A stretch of 50,494 bases of DNA, from the NCBI RefSeq assembly GCF_030282845.1, contig NZ_JASTWE010000027.1:1-50494 (forward strand). The letters are read 5' to 3'. The notes below the pieces were generated by a model. That model worked only from the letters and a program-made list of their open reading frames with translations, searched no databases and was not told the origin of the DNA. Source of the DNA: Pseudodesulfovibrio pelocollis (GTDB lineage: Bacteria; Desulfobacterota; Desulfovibrionia; Desulfovibrionales; Desulfovibrionaceae). This document shows, one piece after another, positions 46,555-50,494 of the stretch; within the stretch, counting starts at the first letter, position 1, and every line of letters starts with the position of its first letter. A program made the translations under genes and the position numbers.

Positions 46555-47715
46555 ATGCAATACTCCATTGATCCGAAGATTCTCAAGCGCCGCGCTGGCC
46601 GCGACAAGCGCTTTCGCGTCTATGCCTACGGCGCCATCGGCATGGCCGCCGCGTTTCTCGTGTTCTTCTTCACCGACATTGTGTCCACTGCCCTGAGCGC
46701 CTTCAAGCAGGGTGAGCTGCTGGTGGAGGTCCATTACAAGGAAGAGGCCAGGAAGGTGGGCGACTACGCCCTGGAGGACGATCTCAGCTATCTGGTCAGC
46801 CGTGGCTTCACCCGGCTCATCCCGGCCCAGATGCGCGAGGACCGCTCCCTGCTCGGCACCACCGAGGAGAAATGGGTTCTGGCCGACGCCGAGGTGGACC
46901 AGTACCTCAAGGGCAAGCCCAACCGTCTCAAGAAGGACGAGCGAAGGCTGGTGGACACCCTGCGGGCCGAGGGCCGCGCCCGTCTCGCCTTCAATGTCGG
47001 CTTCTTCCTGAACGGCGATTCCAAGCTGCCGGAGATGGCGGGCATCTGGGCCGCAGCCGTGGGCTCCATGTACGTGTTGGGCATCACCTTTATATTCAGT
47101 TTCCCCATCGGCGTCATGACCGCGATATACCTTGAGGAATTCGCGCCGAACAACCGGATCATGCAGCTCATCGAGATCAACATCAACAACCTTGCGGCCA
47201 TCCCGTCCATCCTTTTCGGCTTGCTGGGGCTCTCCATTTTCATCAACTTCTTCGGGGTGCCGCGATCATCGGCCCTGGCGGGCGGCCTGACCCTTTCGCT
47301 GATGACCCTGCCGGTGATCATCATCTCGACCCGTGCGGCCATGCGGGCCGTGCCCAGTTCCGTCCGCGAGGGTGCGCTGGCCCTTGGGGCCACCCGCTGG
47401 CAGATGGTGCTGACCACCATTTTGCCCCTGTCCCTGCCCGGCATTCTGACCGGGACCATCATCGGGCTGGCCCAGGCCATCGGCGAGACCGCGCCGCTGC
47501 TCATCGTGGGCATGATGGCCTACATTCCCGACGCCACCACCAGCGTCACCAGCGCGACCACGGTCATGCCCGCCCAGATCTACACCTGGTCGTCCGATTC
47601 CCTGCGCGCCTTCACCGAGCGCACTTCGGCGGGCATCATCGTGCTGCTGGCGGTCATGCTCTCCATGAACGCTGCGGCCATCTATCTGCGCAACAAGTAC
47701 GAGATCAAATGGTAG
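46555..47715 (+). CDS. pstA: Phosphate ABC transporter permease PstA
   Basis: 386 residues. Between the first membrane helix (about 24-45) and the permease core there is a charged segment of about 110 residues (KEEARKVGDYALEDDLSYLVSRGFTRLIP to NVGFFLNGDSKLPEMAG), matching the extended PstA form with a DUF3333-type N-terminal domain. The core has six helices and the EAA loop SSVREGALALGATRWQMVLTTILPLSLPGI. It starts nine bases after pstC. No pstB or phoU follows: the next gene is on the other strand. Confidence 0.93.
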   Translation: MQYSIDPKILKRRAGRDKRFRVYAYGAIGMAAAFLVFFFTDIVSTALSAFKQGELLVEVHYKEEARKVGDYALEDDLSYLVSRGFTRLIPAQMREDRSLLGTTEEKWVLADAEVDQYLKGKPNRLKKDERRLVDTLRAEGRARLAFNVGFFLNGDSKLPEMAGIWAAAVGSMYVLGITFIFSFPIGVMTAIYLEEFAPNNRIMQLIEININNLAAIPSILFGLLGLSIFINFFGVPRSSALAGGLTLSLMTLPVIIISTRAAMRAVPSSVREGALALGATRWQMVLTTILPLSLPGILTGTIIGLAQAIGETAPLLIVGMMAYIPDATTSVTSATTVMPAQIYTWSSDSLRAFTERTSAGIIVLLAVMLSMNAAAIYLRNKYEIKW

Positions 47716-47773
47716 GACGGGGTCCGTCCCGGCCGACGCTCCCAGACTCCCCTGACCATCCAGGCCACGCCAT

Positions 47774-47805
47774 CAGGCCCCGTGCGGTATGCCGTGCGGG
47801 GCCTG
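47774..47805. terminator. Hairpin between convergent pstA and the chemoreceptor gene
   Basis: CAGGCCCCG (47774-47782) pairs with CGGGGCCTG (47797-47805), with further inner pairing CGG/CCG. It lies 58 bases after pstA and could terminate either strand. The T-run is weak. Confidence 0.5.
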
Positions 47806-47968
47806 TCGTTTGCTGGGCCTCGTTGCAGCGTGCCCGGTGGCCAGGGTGATTCGTACGGGCCGGACGCTGGCGGCATGGTGGCCAACAAGGCAGCCCCCCG
47901 GCGAACACCTCGGGGGCGGTCGCAAGGGGGCGGCAGTGTGCGGATGCGCGGAGTGCGGGTGACGAGGA

Positions 47969-50377
47969 TCAGGCCTGCATTCTGTCGATGGCCCTGCCCA
48001 GGTTTTCGGAAAGGTTGTTCAGGGCGTCCAGTGCCTCGGCGGATTCGCGCATGGCCTCGGCGGTTTCCCCGGCGATGGCGTTGACGGTCTCGGTGGCCCG
48101 GTTGATCTGCTCGCTGGTGGCGGCCTGCTCCTCGGCGGCGGTGGCGATGTTCTGTACCTGGGCCACGGACTCCTCGACCTTCTCGACGATGGCCGTCAGC
48201 GAGGTGCCCGAGCGCTCCACCAGTTCACGGCAGGCTTCGAGGGCCTGGTTGGCCTTGTCTGTTCCCTTGATGCTGGTGTCGGCGCTTTTCTGGATGGAGG
48301 TGATGTACTGGCCCACCTCGTGGGTGGCGTTCATGGTCTTCTCGGCCAGCTTGCGCACCTCGTCGGCCACCACGGCGAAGCCGCGTCCGGCCTCGCCTGC
48401 CCGGGCCGCCTCGATGGCCGCGTTGAGCGCCAGCAGGTTGGTCTGGTCCGCGATGTCGGTGATCACGCCCATGATGGCTCCAATGCCCCTGGCGTGTCCG
48501 CCAAGCTCGTTCATCTGGTCGCGCAGCCCGACAGATTGCTCGTGCACGTCGCGGATCATGGCCACGGACCTTCCCACCACCTCTTCGCCAGAGCGGGCCA
48601 GCTCGCGGGTCTCCTCGGCCATGCGGGCCGTGGTCGAGGCGTTGGCCGCCACCTCGATGACGGTCTTGTTCATCTGCTCCATGGCCGCCGAGGCCTCGCC
48701 CGCGCGGTCACGCTGCATGCTCGCGCCCTGGCTGGCGGCTTCGATGCGCTCGGCAAGGGTGCGCGAGGCAATCGAGACGTTGCGGGCAATCTCGTCAGCC
48801 TCGCGGGCGGCCTGCTCGATGAGCGCGTTCTTGGCTTCCACGGCCTTTTTCTGGGTGCGCTCTTCGGTCAGGTCCACCCAGATGGTGATGGCCCCGATGA
48901 GTTCGTTGTCCAGGTCGTAGATGGGGGTTGCCACCACATGCAGGGTCACGGTGGTGCCGTCGTTGTCGCGGGTCAGGTCCACCTCCCATTCGGACTGGTG
49001 GCGTTTTTCCATGGCCACTTGGGTCAGGGTCTTGCGCGAGGGGTCGTGGTAGATGACTTCGTTGAGGGACATGCCCAGGTAGGCGTCGGGCGTCTTGCGC
49101 TTGCCCAGGATGACCACGGCGGCCTGGTTGAAATGGGTCAGGCGGTTGTCGAGGTCCACCACGGCGCAGGGAATGGTCACGCCCGCCAGCACGCCCCGGC
49201 TGAAGCCGAGCTTGTTCTTCATCTCCTGGACCATGTGCCGGAAGGCGGTCACGGTGCTGCCGATGGCGTCGTTTGCGCGGTAGTCGAAATCACAGTTGAA
49301 GTCGCCCTGGCGCACGGCGTCGGCCACGGAGGCCAGCCGGGTCATGGGCAGCATGAGCTGGCGGCTGGTGAACCAGATGATGCCCACGGCCAGCAGCAGG
49401 GGCACAGCCCCGCTGGCCAGGGCGCCCCGGATGATGCGTTCGTTGACGCCGTCGAGCATCTCGGCGGTGGTCACGCTGGTGACCAGATAGGCGTCCCACG
49501 GTTCGATGCGCACCACGCGGGAATGGACCGCGCCGCCGCCGGTCTCCAGGAGTCCGGTGTCCAGGGCGGGACCGTTGCCGTTCAGGGTGGCGGCAGCCAC
49601 CTCCCGGGCCAGACCCTGATCAGCAGGCGTCACCGCAAAAGTTCCGGTGGGCGTGAAGACGTATGAGAATCCCTTGCCGCCCACGCTGACCTGGCTGATG
49701 TATCGGGCCAGTTCCTCGGGGATCACGGGCTGCACCACCTCCAGCGCGCCGATGGTCTGTCCGTCGAAATCGCGGATGGGTTCGTAGGCCGTGACATAGG
49801 TCCGCCCATCGATGGTGCTGATGCCCTTGTGCCGCTCGCCCGCGATCATGGCCTGCGCGGCCGCACTGTCGGCGGGTATGGTCAGCCCCTGAGCGGGTTG
49901 GCCGTCTGGGTCGGTCAGGGTGGTGCTGACCCGCACGAGCATGCCTTCGTGCAGTTGGAGCACCGACGAGGTCAGCCCGGCGGTCTCGGCCATGGAGTCC
50001 ACGAGGTGGGTGGATTCGTGCAGGTAGTGGGCGCCGAGCTTGAAGGCGGGCAGGACCAGGGCGTGCCTTTGGCCGGTGTTCTGGTCGCGCACGGTCATGT
50101 CCACATCAAAAAGGGGCTGGAACATGGGCAGCCCGGCCACGCCCATGGCCGCCCTGAGGATGTTCAGGTCCGAGCCGATCTTCTTCCTGGCCAGATCGTC
50201 CTGAAGCATGACTGTCTCATGCAGGGTGTCCGAGACGCTTTCCAGGGCCGAGAGGCCGTTGTCGAGATAGGCCCGCCTGGACTGGACGAAGTTGACCACC
50301 GACAGGCAGGCGATGGTGATGATCACGATGAAAATCGAGGCGATGAAGAGCTTGCTGCGAAAACCGAGGCGAGTCAT
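47969..50377 (-). CDS. Methyl-accepting chemotaxis protein (Cache-HAMP-PAS-MCP signal)
   Basis: 802 residues. A membrane helix at about 9-30 and a second at about 318-338 enclose a large periplasmic Cache-type sensor (about 35-310). A HAMP domain (about 338-390) is followed by a cytoplasmic PAS domain (about 392-515, ending [12 protein letters not shown]). The signalling hairpin tip is [39 protein letters not shown], which contacts CheA and CheW. There is no C-terminal CheR-binding pentapeptide. The extra PAS domain might add a redox or cofactor input. Ligand unknown. AGGGA lies upstream of ATG 50377. Confidence 0.93.
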   Translation of the reverse strand: MTRLGFRSKLFIASIFIVIITIACLSVVNFVQSRRAYLDNGLSALESVSDTLHETVMLQDDLARKKIGSDLNILRAAMGVAGLPMFQPLFDVDMTVRDQNTGQRHALVLPAFKLGAHYLHESTHLVDSMAETAGLTSSVLQLHEGMLVRVSTTLTDPDGQPAQGLTIPADSAAAQAMIAGERHKGISTIDGRTYVTAYEPIRDFDGQTIGALEVVQPVIPEELARYISQVSVGGKGFSYVFTPTGTFAVTPADQGLAREVAAATLNGNGPALDTGLLETGGGAVHSRVVRIEPWDAYLVTSVTTAEMLDGVNERIIRGALASGAVPLLLAVGIIWFTSRQLMLPMTRLASVADAVRQGDFNCDFDYRANDAIGSTVTAFRHMVQEMKNKLGFSRGVLAGVTIPCAVVDLDNRLTHFNQAAVVILGKRKTPDAYLGMSLNEVIYHDPSRKTLTQVAMEKRHQSEWEVDLTRDNDGTTVTLHVVATPIYDLDNELIGAITIWVDLTEERTQKKAVEAKNALIEQAAREADEIARNVSIASRTLAERIEAASQGASMQRDRAGEASAAMEQMNKTVIEVAANASTTARMAEETRELARSGEEVVGRSVAMIRDVHEQSVGLRDQMNELGGHARGIGAIMGVITDIADQTNLLALNAAIEAARAGEAGRGFAVVADEVRKLAEKTMNATHEVGQYITSIQKSADTSIKGTDKANQALEACRELVERSGTSLTAIVEKVEESVAQVQNIATAAEEQAATSEQINRATETVNAIAGETAEAMRESAEALDALNNLSENLGRAIDRMQA

Positions 50378-50449
50378 GGGGTGTCCCTGTTGCTGTATGA
50401 GGTTGAGGGCGCGGCGGCGATTCCTGCTTCATGCTCATAAGCCGGGGAG

Positions 50450-50465
50450 TGTGACCGTTGTCACA
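50450..50465. promoter_or_regulatory. CRP/FNR-type palindrome upstream of the chemoreceptor gene
   Basis: TGTGACCGTTGTCACA is a match to TGTGA-N6-TCACA, with complete symmetry of the two half-sites. It is centred about 80 bases before the start codon at 50377. In sulfate reducers CRP/FNR-superfamily regulators such as HcpR use sites of this form, so redox- or nitrosative-stress-linked control is possible. Confidence 0.6.
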
Positions 50466-50494
50466 AAGGGATGTTACGATCAGGTAAAAAAGAT

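Overview
The window is GC-rich (clearly above 60% by eye) and looks like the chromosome of a Desulfovibrionaceae sulfate reducer (Desulfovibrio or Pseudodesulfovibrio type). This is inferred from three things: the nif gene order nifH-nifI1-nifI2-nifD-nifK with an embedded PII pair, the large number of PAS/Cache sensor kinases, and the style of the VCBS-type adhesin, the TauE-family exporter and the chemoreceptor. No database search was possible.

Layout. 1-1072 (-): start of a large repeat adhesin with its own promoter, followed by tRNA-Ala(GGC) and its terminator. 1882-13388: an AbrB-family membrane protein, a 5TM/PAS hybrid kinase, a PAS-GAF-PAS kinase, a kinase whose N-terminus looks like a nucleotide-binding (Rossmann) domain, and a kinase/NtrC-type regulator pair. 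13548-22106: a signalling and transport locus around a divergent control region. Leftward run a dCache kinase, three stand-alone receiver proteins, a TauE/SafE exporter and a two-TM partner protein. Rightward run a fourth receiver and a PEP-synthase-like protein that lacks the usual third domain. Sigma-54-type promoter elements and repeated GTGGGG/CCCAC half-sites lie between them.

22209-25474: a metal (probably zinc) module made of a DUF318-type permease, a TIGR03943-type partner, a Fur/Zur-type regulator and ZnuA, with a dyad upstream of znuA. 25617-27718: an acyl-CoA-dehydratase-type activase and a 2-hydroxyacyl-CoA dehydratase-like protein that best fits the double-cubane cluster reductase family. 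27895-29994: an unrecognised repeat protein and a NifV-type homocitrate synthase.

30315-40836 (+): nifH, nifI1, nifI2, nifD, nifK, a NifB-like/NifX-like protein without the radical-SAM cysteines, a thioredoxin-fold [2Fe-2S] ferredoxin, nifE, nifN and nifB. nifA converges on the end of this operon. A NifA-type enhancer (TGT-N10-ACA) and two sigma-54 promoters sit between nifV and nifH. The set can make homocitrate (NifV), build NifB-co (NifB), assemble FeMo-co (NifEN), run nitrogenase (NifHDK), switch it off through NifI1I2, and activate transcription (NifA).

42754-50377: a GNCQ-motif protein (WcbI-like), pstS, pstC and pstA (no pstB in view), and a Cache-HAMP-PAS chemoreceptor with a CRP/FNR-type palindrome upstream.

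The points most worth following up are the cysteine-less NifB paralogue inside the nif operon, the double-cubane reductase pair with its own 27-bp dyad next to nitrogenase, and the multi-receiver/TauE/dikinase-like locus with divergent sigma-54 control.
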